Assembly (NCBI GenBank): GCA_021030915.1
Contig: JAGEMR010000186.1
Span: forward strand, 1-46,909
DNA from: Astrothelium macrocarpum
Taxonomy: Eukaryota; Ascomycota; Dothideomycetes; Trypetheliales; Trypetheliaceae
Reading direction: 5' to 3'
Length of the DNA stretch: 46,909 nt
Shown here: one piece after another, positions 1 to 9,368 of the stretch
How positions within the stretch are numbered: position 1 is the stretch's first letter
Layout of the letters: each line of letters starts with the position of its first letter
Notes under the pieces: generated by a model
Databases searched by the model: none
What the model saw: only the letters and a program-made list of their open reading frames with translations
Told to the model about the DNA's origin: nothing
Position numbers and translations under genes: made by a program

Positions 1-108
1 CAATTATTATCTAATATAATAATGATTCAATTATTATCTAATATAATAATGATTCAATTATTATCTAATATAATAATGATTCAATTATTATCTAATATAA
101 TAATTATT
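1..108. repeat. 27-bp tandem repeat, four units
   Basis: Four head-to-tail units of 27 bp start at 1, 28, 55 and 82. The first three are identical and the fourth has one change (atgatt to attatt near its end). A partial fifth follows. The matching place in the right transposon copy (near 46700-46745) holds a single unit. The array is therefore a local expansion inside the left element, or an assembly product at a contig end. Confidence 0.9.
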
Positions 109-873
109 CAATTATATAATAATAAATTATTTTTATATCAAAATAAAAAATGATTTTTATTCATGATAATAATATATAATAGAATAATATAATCCAATAT
201 ATTCATATTTTGAATTATTATTATTCATTTTCAATTATTTTATTGAATCATATAAAATTTTTCATATTTTTTAATATTGATAATAATTATTTCTAATGAA
301 ATTTGATTTATCAAAAATCCCATTTTATTAAAATTATAAATATTTTCCTTTTAAATATCAAATTTATCAATTATATTTTATATAAAATTAAATCATTCGT
401 AAAATTTATCAGAATTTTTATATTAAATTTTTTAATAATCAATTTTATAATTAAAATATATCCGAAATTCAGATTATTATCATATAAAATTAAAAATTTA
501 ATTCTTATTTATATATGATATATCGCGGTCGTGTAATAATCGATTCATTATATTTTCAATATTATAATATCAAAAAAGAAATAATTATAAATCCAAATCA
601 AATATATATTATATAAATATTTACTTTTCTAATTCAATAAATTTTTGATTATAAAATTGAATATTATATTATGAAAATTTTCTATATTATTAATTTTAAA
701 ATATCATATAAGAAATTTTATATATAATTATCATATGACGAATATTTAATTTAGAATTCTTTTAAAACGTTTAAAATATAAAAATAAGATCTTTTTTTTT
801 TTTTCAGATTTGAATCATGATAAAATGTGAAAAAAATTTGATTTGAATAAGAATTATACGAGAGTACGGAAAA

Positions 874-907
874 GTGGCCGACTCGCTTGGGTGGCCGACT
901 CGCTTGT
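874..907. repeat. Subterminal 17-bp direct repeat of the left transposon
   Basis: Two adjacent 17-bp units, gtggccgactcgcttgg and gtggccgactcgcttgt, lie just inside the terminus at 916. Paired GGCC-containing blocks close to the tip are a common layout of pogo-type fungal element ends and are plausible transposase-binding sites (inference). The mirror copy at 45925-45958 keeps the same two units with substitutions. Confidence 0.8.
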
Positions 908-1157
908 GTTATACGTTAATTATTTTTATACAATAAAAATGACTTTTTTATAAAAAATCCGAAATAACGTATATGATAAATGATCCGCAAAAACTGATCT
1001 TTTTTGAGAGAAAAAATGATATCACGATTTTCAATTCAAAATTCTGAACAATCAGGGTTCAGAACAATACGTAGACGTATATAGACATTATCATGGCAGA
1101 CAGCTATTTCGCTGAAGCTGCCACGTAACCTTAGCACCTTCGTATTTAGATAGTTGT

Positions 1158-1415
1158 TTAATCTGAATACTTCATTTTACAGCTCTGACATTTTTCACCG
1201 TCTTCCACCAACTTTTGCACGTTCAGAATTACCTGAGAGATACTCTTAGTAATGATCAGTGGCTTCAATTTCAAAAGCACATTTATTGAATGCTCAAATT
1301 GTATGAGGATCTCCCTGACTTGCTGTTCGCGTGCCAGGGCGTGCTGGGGAGTACTGGTGTTTCTTTTTTGCAACCCTTGATGCTGCAAGTAGGAGTTTAT
1401 GCCTGCTCGTGCCAT
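1158..1415 (-). pseudogene. Possible gene remnant, 85 codons
   Basis: This minus-strand frame begins at ATG 1415 and stops at 1158. It reads as a helical, Lys/Leu-rich tail, with REQQVREILIQFEHSIN-like spacing and a closing CQSC. The style recalls C-terminal regions of fungal Zn2Cys6 transcription factors, but I cannot identify a family. A stop codon lies eight codons upstream and no clear splice acceptor joins it to a larger gene. Its place beside a RIP-damaged transposon makes a truncated relic plausible. It may equally be a chance frame. Confidence 0.25.
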
Positions 1416-2852
1416 AATGCACTTCTTCTTCCCGGCGAGCTAGCAGTACTCTTATGCAAGCTGGGGGATGCTCCCTTGTGCGACGTCATTTTAACTGGGC
1501 GCTCCACGCGAGGCTCGCATGGCTGAACCTGACAAGCTGCGCGTCGCGTTACACAACAGTCGCGGCCTCAACGGTCATGCACCCAGGTGAAGGCAAAGTA
1601 GACGACCGATTTTCTAGCTCGAGCGCGTCCGCCAGCGCGTGGGATACACGACATGGCACGGAGATCGGGAGAGGGTTTACGGAGACTCCCAGCAGAAACA
1701 AGGCCGGAATCTCAAACGGTGCACAACCAGCCTAGCGGCAGCAGGATGCGGTCATGATGTCCGAGAGGGATGCACGCTGATGGAGCTCGTAAGGCAGAGG
1801 ACGGGGCATCAGGTAGCGGATGCGGACCCAGAAGGGAGCATTGGGGGCATGTTCGACAGCCAGGGCGTCCTAGCCTCCCGGCGCACGTATAGCATACCGG
1901 CAACTCGCGTACCGTGGTAACGATAATCTAGGAGGTCACATGCGCGTTGCCGGCAGCGGCCAGGGTGGTGAGTTTGCTTTTTGACAATGTCTTGTTGACG
2001 AACGTTTTTTCTGGATAAAAGGCGGCGGCCAATCAGCGCGGCAGCTCGTCGCTCGCCATGACGCCTGGCGAAGCACACCCTGGCCTCGTCCGCCGACGAC
2101 GAGACTTCAACCTTCGCAACACCAGAAGGCTCCAATGACCGACTAACGGACTGGCCAGATCATCCATCCGCACCCGATCTTCTGCATCATGTCCATCCAT
2201 TTGCCTTGCCAGCGTCCGCCTTGCCTGTTCCAGCAAGCAGTTAGAGAGCCCTGGCGAGTGCAGTACTGACAACACATCAACCTGACAGCACCGTGCTTGG
2301 TACATCTGTCGACCCCGACCCGGAGCTTACATCGTTCTGTCGTAGCCATCTTTTGCTGCTTTTACGCTGCATGCCAGCCGAGGCGTCTCCCGCGCTTGTG
2401 CTTTTCCTTGCTGCTTGCAGCGCTTCGAGCCCTCCCTTTCTTTGTACATGCCTGGCGCTGGCGCGGCCCGTTGCTGCCCACGCCGTCTCCTTATCCAAAC
2501 TTTCCACCATCCAAAAGCATGTCTGTCCGCCAATCTGAACGAGCCGGCTCGAGCATACGGCCCAGTTTCTGTTGCTTCTCTCGTCCAAGACCGCTCCTAT
2601 CGCTGCAGTCATCGCCCAGGGTCATGCATGTATCTCTTAGCACTGTCCATCTCCAAACCCCTCGACCCGCCCATCAAATTTGTCAGAAAAGGGCAGCATC
2701 GGCTCGACGGGGCGACGGCATGCTTTAGCTTCACCGGGAATCATGCAATTCAATCAATGGAAGGAGCGGGGTCTAGATAGACGGACTGCTGATGGGGTCA
2801 ACCGGATGCCCTCGAGCAGAATCAGGTAGGTTGATGACAGGGTTGTGATGGG

Positions 2853-2860
2853 TATAAAAG
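2853..2860 (+). promoter_or_regulatory. TATA box of KXD1
   Basis: TATAAAAG lies about 30 bp before a CT-rich stretch (around 2885-2910), where fungal transcription often starts, and about 200 bp before the KXD1 start codon. Position and sequence fit a core promoter. Confidence 0.6.
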
Positions 2861-3062
2861 GAGGTGTGATGTTGGCTCGAGTCTGATTCTCTTTCTCTTC
2901 TCTATAATTCCGTTTGCAGTTTCAAACATTCAATTCACACAAGCAAACAACTTCCGAGATTACCCTTTTGGTATCCACTTAAAGCCCCCAACCTTCATTC
3001 ACTCGGCCTTGAACAAGTCATAGCCTACCCATATCTTTGTCCAACCTTCTCATCTATCCACC

Positions 3063-3718
3063 ATGCCTGCCACCGCACCAGCTTACTCGTACTACCCCTC
3101 CACCTCTACCCCTATCAACATGCCCCAAAAGTCTTCCTATTATGCCCAACCCCAATATGCACAAGCCCATAGGCAACCATATGGCCGCATCTCTGCCTCA
3201 CCACCAGAAGCTCCCGAAAGTGTCACAACCTCGGGCGTTCCTTCCTATGTTCCATCCACGACTTCCAGCAGCTATGCGGGCAGCGCAAGCGACTATGACT
3301 CAGCTTCATCAGGTGGTGCTCCTGCAGCAAATGTCGACATGCTCGATTACATGAATGATCGCCTATCTGGCGCATTCGATCCGACGCCATTGGACCGGAG
3401 TTTGGCAAAGCAGGCACAAACGTATTTCACTGCCCTCGCGAGCTCATTAAATCATGTACACGCTAACAAAAGTATTCTAGCTCGGGTCAGCTCAACGCCA
3501 AAACCCGCGAGTTGCTCGAACTTCAAGCTCTTGCGCGCCGCCGACTCGCCGCTACCCAGGCCAACTTTGCAGATGGCATGAAGGCCGCAAAGGAGACGCA
3601 GCGCGATTTGCAATGGACCCAAAAGCGAGTGTCGCAACTCAACCAGCGCGCGGCGCAAAAATATCCAGCTCAGTATCAAGCCGCGAGCGCGCGGTATCCT
3701 GCGCCTGTGGAGTACTAA
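3063..3718 (+). CDS. kxd1: KxDL-domain protein (Kxd1, BLOC-1 subunit)
   Basis: Two exons, 3063-3421 and 3481-3718, are joined across a 59-nt intron (branch-like GCTAAC at 3462) and give 198 residues. Residues 1-90 are low-complexity, rich in Ser, Pro, Tyr and Gln. Residues about 93-183 form the conserved helical part: MLDYMNDRLSGAFD, then a coiled-coil stretch ending in QRDLQWTQKRVSQL (160-173). This matches the KxDL family (Kxd1), a component of the BLOC-1-type complex in endosome and vacuole trafficking. The Lys of the name-giving K-x-D-L is Gln here (Q160-R-D-L163). ATG 3063 follows CACC and is the first in frame. The disordered N-terminal extension is typical of filamentous fungi. Confidence 0.8.
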
Positions 3719-3998
3719 CTCCAGCGCATACCAATTTCTCAACGCGATGATGGAAATTTCTCTTTTCTCCATTTTTCTCCCCTGTACAAAAGCTTTTCTA
3801 AATCTCGGCACGAACTTAACGGATTTCCTATTTTTCACAGGCGAGAAAAAAATTCAATTCAACTACATGAGCGTTTTGGTCGCCCAAAACCACCATCTTT
3901 CATTTCACGCAAAACCCATGACACCCAATAGCCCCCAAAGAAAAGTCCACATGAAGTCAAAATAAACTTCCGCAGCGCCGCGCGGCCGCGCGCATCTT

Positions 3999-4335
3999 GC
4001 CCCCCTCCCCCCTTAACCCCCCCGGCTTCCCGTAGGCTTCGGTTTTCCCGCCTTCCCGCGGGACTAAAAAAAAAAATATGCATCGCTGCTTTTAACTCGC
4101 GCTTCCTCCCCCCCCTCCCCCCCAGCAACGTACCTGTCAGGGGCCCGGCGTGCCGATTCGTTGGAGGGAGCGACAGACGCGCCAGGCCTGCGCATGCATT
4201 GCGGCAGCGCGGGTGGAACCGAGGGGCCGGGGTGTGGGGGGATTTGGGGGGGCCCTCGGGTGCTGGGGGAGGCTAGTGGCGACTAACTGGGCTGGGTGGG
4301 TGTGTGGGGGAGGAGGCCGAGAGGGGAGGGGGAGT
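3999..4335. repeat. C-run block followed by G-run block (G-quadruplex-prone)
   Basis: Between 3999 and 4124 the plus strand carries C-runs of 4-9 bases. Between 4221 and 4333 it carries many G-runs of 3-7 bases. Both strands thus hold tracts able to form G-quadruplexes, and a transcript crossing the region could pair the C block with the G block. This is a compositional observation only; no function is known. Confidence 0.6.
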
Positions 4336-4701
4336 GGTGCGTCGAGGCTTGGGTTTGAAACACGTGAGGGTTGCTCGTGGCCTGGTGAACGAAATAGGAA
4401 ATGGTTGCTTAGCCTAAGCTCTCTCTTTTTTGGGGGGTTTTCCTGGAATTGCAGGGAGGTGGTATTACATCATGTGGTAGCTTGTGGTCCTGTGATCTAT
4501 CTAAGTAAGGTACATCCTGTTTTTGGTTCTCGGGTCTGCTGCCACGTGCTGGTCTCCTCGTGTGTGTGTATGTGTAAGACAGTGGTGTCCATGACTAATG
4601 GGTAGTGAGATTCAAGCCGTCCTGCTTGCAGTGTTCCGACCAATCAGAAAACCAGTCCCAGAAGTTCATCGTTTGCTAAGTAATACTAAGTTCAACTTGA
4701 G

Positions 4702-4965
4702 TTAGCGTTCCATCTGATTGTAGCTCTTGCGTATGCAGGCTGCAATGATTTGCCTTGCGTACATGGTCGGTGAACCGTCGCTCCGGACAAGTTCGGTATT
4801 ATTGTTTGGCACATAGACTCTTTCCTTTCGGCCCCAATGTCCGATTCTGTAGAAGTCTATAACATTGAGAGTGGATAAGATTCGTGGACCAACTGAAAGA
4901 TTTCCTCGAGTATGGCGACTGTCGTTTGTAAGGCCTCCAAGTAAACTTGACGTAAAGCAATACAT
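4702..4965 (-). CDS. Small hypothetical ORF, 87 residues
   Basis: This is an uninterrupted minus-strand frame from ATG 4965 to TAA, with balanced amino-acid composition (for example GHWGRKERVYVPNNN and SPTMYARQIIAACIRKS). No family is recognised and there is no signal peptide or membrane segment. A strong donor-like AG|GTGAGT lies just upstream (about 4970-4978), preceded by a short ATG frame that ends in TAG. Either an unseen exon exists or the frame is a chance. It lies downstream of, and on the same strand as, the 5178-5780 gene. Confidence 0.28.
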   Translation of the reverse strand: MYCFTSSLLGGLTNDSRHTRGNLSVGPRILSTLNVIDFYRIGHWGRKERVYVPNNNTELVRSDGSPTMYARQIIAACIRKSYNQMER

Positions 4966-5177
4966 TAACTCACCTAGTGCCTAGTCACATTAACTTTGGC
5001 CATAGCACTCCCCTCCAGCCTCATAATTATTTACGGACTGTGGCCTCTCTTGGAAGTTTTCCGCTCGACCTGTGCCGATTTCTGATCGAAAATACTCTTT
5101 GCTCTTTCCGTTCACAATTTACAAGACCATGATCAAAAAGTATTAGGCTCTTCCTCGGCCACTGGGCAATCATGATT

Positions 5178-5780
5178 CTACTCTTCATTCTTGACGTCCT
5201 TAACTCTACTGTTTTCGTCAAGCTCCAAATCTGCCCATGGATCTTCCACAAAGCTCGGCAAGAAATACACCATACCCCCCCGCTGGTTCTTGACGCCCTT
5301 CTTCAAATCCTGAAGCTCTTTATCCGATATCTGGTCCAGTCTTTCCTTGATAGCTGGTGGAAAGTGTGCACCATTGTAATGCCTACCGCGGCGAGTGGAG
5401 TTTTGAGACTCATTCCAAATTGCGGTTTCAAGAGTCGCAGCCGCACTTGCTATTTCTTCGTTTTCGCGTTTGATTTTGTTTTCTTCTTTTGGAGCAATTG
5501 TAGATCGCGAGCCAAGCTCGATTCGATTTGCTCCACTTGCAGTTTTGTCGTTTTCTTGCTTGATTTTCGTTTCTTCTCTTAAAGCTATAGTAGATCGTGA
5601 GCCAAGCTCAATTCGATTTGCCCCGCTTGTAGTCTTTTGTTTCCCCAAGTTCGTATCGACAACAGCATCGACTTTGGGATTGTGTTTGCGCTTGCTGGTT
5701 GGAATTTGTTGACCAAATGAGGAAAAGCCCATGGAGGCTGCTAGGGCAGGGTCAATGTCAAAATCTGATTCTTCAGCCAT
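5178..5780 (-). CDS. Conserved-looking fungal protein of unknown function with internal duplication
   Basis: A single exon encodes 200 residues. The N-terminus is acidic (SDFDIDPALAASMGFSSFG) and is followed by a basic KRKH. Two 30-residue repeats occupy 51-80 and 81-110 (core SGANRIELGSRSTIA). The C-terminal part, about 130-190 (RRGRHYNGAHFPP, GGMVYFLPSFVEDPWADL), looks like the conserved core, with a tight helical segment at about 143-160. The acidic start plus conserved C-terminal motif resembles small nuclear adaptor-like proteins of ascomycetes, but I recognise no named domain. ATG 5780 is the first in frame, and its early residues look conserved. There is no signal peptide or membrane helix. 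Confidence 0.75.
   Translation of the reverse strand: MAEESDFDIDPALAASMGFSSFGQQIPTSKRKHNPKVDAVVDTNLGKQKTTSGANRIELGSRSTIALREETKIKQENDKTASGANRIELGSRSTIAPKEENKIKRENEEIASAAATLETAIWNESQNSTRRGRHYNGAHFPPAIKERLDQISDKELQDLKKGVKNQRGGMVYFLPSFVEDPWADLELDENSRVKDVKNEE
5451..5630. repeat. In-frame 90-bp tandem duplication within the 5178-5780 gene
   Basis: Units at 5541-5630 (residues 51-80) and 5451-5540 (residues 81-110) share a 90-bp period. At the protein level about three quarters of the positions are identical, with conservative changes between Lys/Arg and Asp/Glu. The divergence at silent sites shows the duplication is not brand new, yet the frame is kept. Confidence 0.85.
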
Positions 5781-6027
5781 GGGGGAGTTGAGAGATAGGC
5801 CTTCTCTATGACTTGGTCGGCCAATTCGAAGAGGAAAATCGGGAAGAAGGGGAAAGTTGTGAATTGATGAAGCATGGCTTGAGCTCGGTTGGCCGGGCCG
5901 GGCCGGCGTCTGTGCAACTGCATTGTTAGGCGTGGCTGTGCATGCTCATGCATGAGCAAGAAGCATGCATTTCAGTTTCTACAGCAAGTGCCCAAACTGC
6001 ATTCTGATTGAGAATAGGAAGAAATCA

Positions 6028-7650
6028 TTAAATTCCTGTTTTAGTTGTATCCTGGTCCTCCTCCGTGTCGCTACTTTCACTAGCAATACTGCGTCGTTCT
6101 AATTCTCTCCCCAGCATCTGCCCAAATATCTCAATTTCGTCAACAGCCTCCGAATCGCTTGGCTTGTCTGTCCTGCTCTCATTAAGAATGTTGCGCCACC
6201 CACTCGGATCATCTAGATCCCATAATTGCCCTGGCTCCAGATCTGTCCAAAATTTTCTATGCAACGTCATGATTCGTTCTAGTTTCGGAGCCCTAGCAGC
6301 GATAACTGCCGCGGTAGATGGACCGATAGGAACCGCGTTAAGCCATACTTCCTTCAGCTCCGTCCAGACAATGGCGGGCTGGCTGAAACTCTTATTACTA
6401 CGATGTCCCGGCCTCTCTGGATTGAGCTGCGCCTCAAGATCTAGAAGCAAGGGATTAGGACCTACACGGCCAAGCCAAACGAATCTTAGCTTCTTCAGCG
6501 AATTCTTGAAGCTGGATAGGTAGTGGTGAAGAATTTTGCGGAATATGCGAACTTCGCTTGTGGAGCAATCGATGTGTGGGCTTGAGATTTGGAGTTCGAG
6601 AGCGGTGAGAGAGTTCCAAAAGAACGAATTCCACCATTCCAAATGATTCGAGGCAGTTAAAGCACCTAGCCCAGCCCAGCGCATGGGTAAAATAGATATG
6701 GGTGTGATTGGCGCTAAACGAAGGGCGCGAAGTCGACTAATCGTGTGATACGATGGGTCCCCACAAGACTTTTCGAGCGCCGTACGTATACTAATCAATG
6801 CCTTTTCAATCGGCGTAAGAGCATGCCAAGTGGTATCGCCGTTGGGGATGGCAATGGCTAACGCATCGAGATTTGGCAACAGGCGTAAGAGCTGTGTCCA
6901 CACAGAGGGCTTGTCGAGAGACTCAGAAGAATCCAATGGCCTTTTTGATGGAGACATGTCGCGCAGAGCCGGGTGAATATGCGAGGGGTTGCCTTCAATT
7001 GTATGTGATGGCACTGGACTTATATTGTGCTGGACTGTTTGAGGTATAGCAGTCCTGTTAGCTCCCGATTTCTCGGGACCTTTGTCGAGTCGAGGATCTT
7101 GAAATCGAGCATCAGCACGTATCGAGCTTTGCTGTGAAGCTTTAATGTCAGAACGAGCTTTGGACTCCGTGTTCGTTCTTGCACGCAAGTTATCGGGCTC
7201 GCTATCTACAGAAATTGGGCTATTGTGAAGGCTGATGACAAGTTCTCGACAATAGGATCCAATACGCTGTAGCCCATCGATATTTTCCAAGAGTCGATCA
7301 GGGTCCATATAGTAACGAATGCGTATCTGTCGAAATAATCTTGGTAGCATGAAAGAAGTGGCCTTGTTTGTCGTTTTGGATACCTGTCGAAGGTTGCGTA
7401 GGGCCCCTCTGGGAAGCAGTATAGCAAGCATAATGACAGGACGAAGACGTAAGTCCCTAAGGTCCATCTTCTCATGGTCGCGAAAAGGATTGATGAACTT
7501 CTCAAACTCGCTTCTGCGAGACATCTTCTGGGCGACGGCCATTCGAAAATGAGAAGGATATGAGCTCGACATGCTGAACGCGGCGGCTGCACCTCGTGCC
7601 TGTATTTCATTCCGACTGCGATCCACTCGATTAAAGATATCACGCATCAT
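6028..7650 (-). CDS. F-box-like / leucine-rich-like hypothetical protein
   Basis: A single exon encodes 540 residues. Residues about 64-110 (RLRPVIMLAILLPRGALRNLRQVSKTTN, then LPRLFRQIRIRY) resemble the degenerate F-box-like start of many filamentous-fungal proteins, in which a Leu-rich first helix is followed by a 'vcK..n..a.p.Lf..i' pattern. Residues about 165-235 are a polar, probably disordered linker. From about 240 to 490 come Leu-rich stretches with recurring 'L..L.l' spacing (LLRLLPNLDALAIAIP, LKEVWLNAVP, APKLERIMTL), as in irregular LRR regions of F-box adaptors. If this is correct, it would be a substrate receptor of an SCF ubiquitin ligase (inference). Start choice is uncertain: ATGs at residues 26 and 37 are also possible. 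No transposon or transfer signs. Confidence 0.65.
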   Translation of the reverse strand: MMRDIFNRVDRSRNEIQARGAAAAFSMSSSYPSHFRMAVAQKMSRRSEFEKFINPFRDHEKMDLRDLRLRPVIMLAILLPRGALRNLRQVSKTTNKATSFMLPRLFRQIRIRYYMDPDRLLENIDGLQRIGSYCRELVISLHNSPISVDSEPDNLRARTNTESKARSDIKASQQSSIRADARFQDPRLDKGPEKSGANRTAIPQTVQHNISPVPSHTIEGNPSHIHPALRDMSPSKRPLDSSESLDKPSVWTQLLRLLPNLDALAIAIPNGDTTWHALTPIEKALISIRTALEKSCGDPSYHTISRLRALRLAPITPISILPMRWAGLGALTASNHLEWWNSFFWNSLTALELQISSPHIDCSTSEVRIFRKILHHYLSSFKNSLKKLRFVWLGRVGPNPLLLDLEAQLNPERPGHRSNKSFSQPAIVWTELKEVWLNAVPIGPSTAAVIAARAPKLERIMTLHRKFWTDLEPGQLWDLDDPSGWRNILNESRTDKPSDSEAVDEIEIFGQMLGRELERRSIASESSDTEEDQDTTKTGI

Positions 7651-7940
7651 TGTGGATTGGTGCGCTATGATACAACGTGTGAATGCACAAAGATCAACAT
7701 CACAACCGCATATTTCTTTTGACCACGAGCAGCGTGATTTCCATTCTCTCAGGTCATGCAGTTGCCAATTTACCTAGATGGCCAGGTGCTCGACGCCGCT
7801 GATTTCAAAGTTGCCTTGGTGAATGTGGACATGAGCATCGTGAGCATATCAATACCTGTCACACGCCTACTTCCGGAAGACCTGGGTGTGCATATTGGAA
7901 CTAGCAGGATTCAACTTGAGGCACATGGAGCCAAATGAAG

Positions 7941-8447
7941 TCACGACTTTATGTACAAAGTGTCGTGACTGTAATCCTTTCTCGGCCCCTGGACTTGATA
8001 GGTGACGCTGAACATCATCTTGTCTCCTAGAGATTGGAATTTATAAGAGGCATAGTATATATCATTAACGCAGAGATGGTCACCTTTGAGGAGCAGCACT
8101 CCTGAATCAATATCCTTGGAGGACTCTGGCTGAAGTTCATTGAAGAGATAGTCAACGGTACTACCATCGTCTTGAACGAACCAGGTGCTGATTTGGTCTC
8201 TCTGGGAATGGTACCTATATACGTATTTACGGCTCGCGTGCATTTTCGGTCCACTGTCCGTTTCTAGTTCGCCCTCTTCGACGTACAGATACTCTGCGTC
8301 AAAGGCAGATGCCGTTGAAGGACGTTGGTAAAAGTTTGCAGTTCCCTGAAGAAAACCTGTTGGGTATCCGGGTATATTGCTTTTGAGCTGCCGACGAATC
8401 GTCCATGCGCCTTCAAGAGAGTCAAAGGCTTGGCGAGCAGCAGACAT
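7941..8447 (-). CDS. DUF6314 family protein (lipocalin-like fold expected)
   Basis: A single exon encodes 168 residues from ATG 8447 (MSAARQAFDSLEGAW). The pattern LEGAWTIRR, G-x-A-x-F, YLYVEEGEL, then R-x-Y-x-YR, a D-G-rich turn, LCVNDIYYASY and a closing V-x-GPRKDY-x-x-x-TLY fits the DUF6314 family, small beta-rich proteins shared by fungi and bacteria with unknown ligand or activity. Its length matches the family. The conserved His of the 'H.C..D.Y' motif is present (H-L-C-V-N-D-I-Y). No signal peptide is seen, so it is probably cytosolic. It ends 290 bp from the start of the next minus-strand gene; no shared transcript is implied. Confidence 0.8.
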   Translation of the reverse strand: MSAARQAFDSLEGAWTIRRQLKSNIPGYPTGFLQGTANFYQRPSTASAFDAEYLYVEEGELETDSGPKMHASRKYVYRYHSQRDQISTWFVQDDGSTVDYLFNELQPESSKDIDSGVLLLKGDHLCVNDIYYASYKFQSLGDKMMFSVTYQVQGPRKDYSHDTLYIKS

Positions 8448-9368
8448 GGCCACTAATGATGAGGTTCTCTAGGTTGTTCGACGATGAGGAGATAATTCAC
8501 CCAACAGTTCAGGGGTAAACTGGGCGTATAGTCTGGCGGCGCGACGGGATATCGCTCAACCATGGGAGACAGGGGACGAGAAATCCTAGTGGAGATTGTT
8601 CGGGTTCGGAAGAAGAGATGAGAGCCAGGCAGGGGCCAGTTCTGCCGATAATGCATGACATCTGCGACCCAACGGCCGAAGCTGGAGCAGAGAAATGCAG
8701 GTCCATCCCGTCCAGATCCGTTCTGTCGTCAAAAGTCATCATTCCAACCACGCTCTCATCTCATGACAATCGCGACTTATTTCCATCAGGTACGTTACAG
8801 AAACCACGCGCACATAGTCGTTATTCGCCCAATTCCTTTAGGACCGTTCCCATTGCGACTTCTCTCATGTAATGGCGGGGTAGCTGAGCCCCTCGTTATT
8901 CAGCATTGAAGGACGAATTGGTCAGCCCTGGCGTCGGGAAGCTCTTTTCTGAGCTTATAGGAATCATTGTCGAGCTCACTACTTTTTATATCGAGTTTGT
9001 CGCTTCTCCGACCTGCCCCTCAAGTCTCACGTTGTTTGCGCGTTCCCCGTACCTGCCCTGCTCTGCCTCGGCAAACGATAATGTATGGATTCTGATTGCT
9101 TAAACTCACAGTTCCAACAACTTTGATTTATTGGATTGCTCCGAATTTTCCAGCCTTGATTCTGAGAGCTTCGCGGAAACTTGGATTTCATCTCTTCTGA
9201 TTGTTGCGTCGTTCGCATTGATACACCTCTCCAACACATCCTTGCTTCACACGAACCGCAATCGCCAAGATGGTGGGACTCGCACCAAGAAGGCGACCTT
9301 CTAGGAGGGGTAAGCCGTGGATCTGGCCCATTGCAAACAAACACAGTTTTTAACCAAGTAAAGGGTCC
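8448..9368. promoter_or_regulatory. Divergent intergenic region DUF6314 / hexokinase
   Basis: This 0.9-kb region lies between two divergent genes. No recognisable coding frame. The hexokinase side contains pyrimidine-rich stretches (about 9000-9060 and 9190-9245) consistent with a long fungal promoter and 5' UTR. I could not assign specific operator sites. Confidence 0.45.

Larger units (their letters stand above)
1..916 (-). mobile_element. RIP-degraded pogo/Fot1-type DNA transposon, left copy (partial)
   Basis: This very AT-rich segment ends at 916 with the terminus ACGTATAACAC (read on the minus strand) next to a TA at 917-918, the target dinucleotide of Tc1/mariner and pogo elements. Its reverse complement aligns end to end with 45916-46909; most differences are C/T or G/A, as expected from RIP. 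Read leftwards on the minus strand it carries the block that in the right copy encodes the first catalytic Asp region of a DDE_1 transposase. Here the Asp codon has become Asn (327-329, AAT) and the following Glu has become Lys, and stops interrupt the frame. The element runs off the window, so only its 5' part is visible. It cannot encode an active transposase. The pogo/Fot1 assignment rests on the motif in the right copy and on the TA flank. Confidence 0.85.
917..3062. other. Gene-poor left edge of the island and KXD1 upstream region
   Basis: From 917 to about 1070 the sequence is still AT-rich and non-coding. From about 1400 to 2800 it turns GC-rich. Open frames there are short, overlap on both strands and show no recognisable protein, so I see no supported gene apart from a doubtful remnant at 1158-1415. 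The last 200 bp form the KXD1 promoter and 5' UTR, with a TATA box near 2853 and a CT-rich stretch around 2885-2910. Confidence 0.5.
3719..5177. other. Gene-free stretch between KXD1 and the 5178-5780 gene
   Basis: About the first 250 bp are the likely KXD1 3' UTR. From about 3999 to 4335 come poly-C and then poly-G runs (annotated separately). The remainder to 5177 has no recognisable gene apart from a weak 87-codon frame at 4702-4965. The two bordering genes converge, so this is 3' sequence for both, and no promoter is required here. Confidence 0.5.

Noticed and set aside
1..108. CRISPR-like array
   Set aside because: The 27-bp units are directly adjacent with no spacers, and the genome is fungal.
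303..518. 71-codon open frame in the left AT-rich end
   Set aside because: It is a chance frame of Ile/Lys/Phe/Asn codons on the strand opposite to the decayed transposase.
7756..7938. 60-codon plus-strand frame between two minus-strand genes
   Set aside because: No family resemblance, no promoter signals, and it sits in the short gap that serves as 3' and 5' flank of the neighbours.
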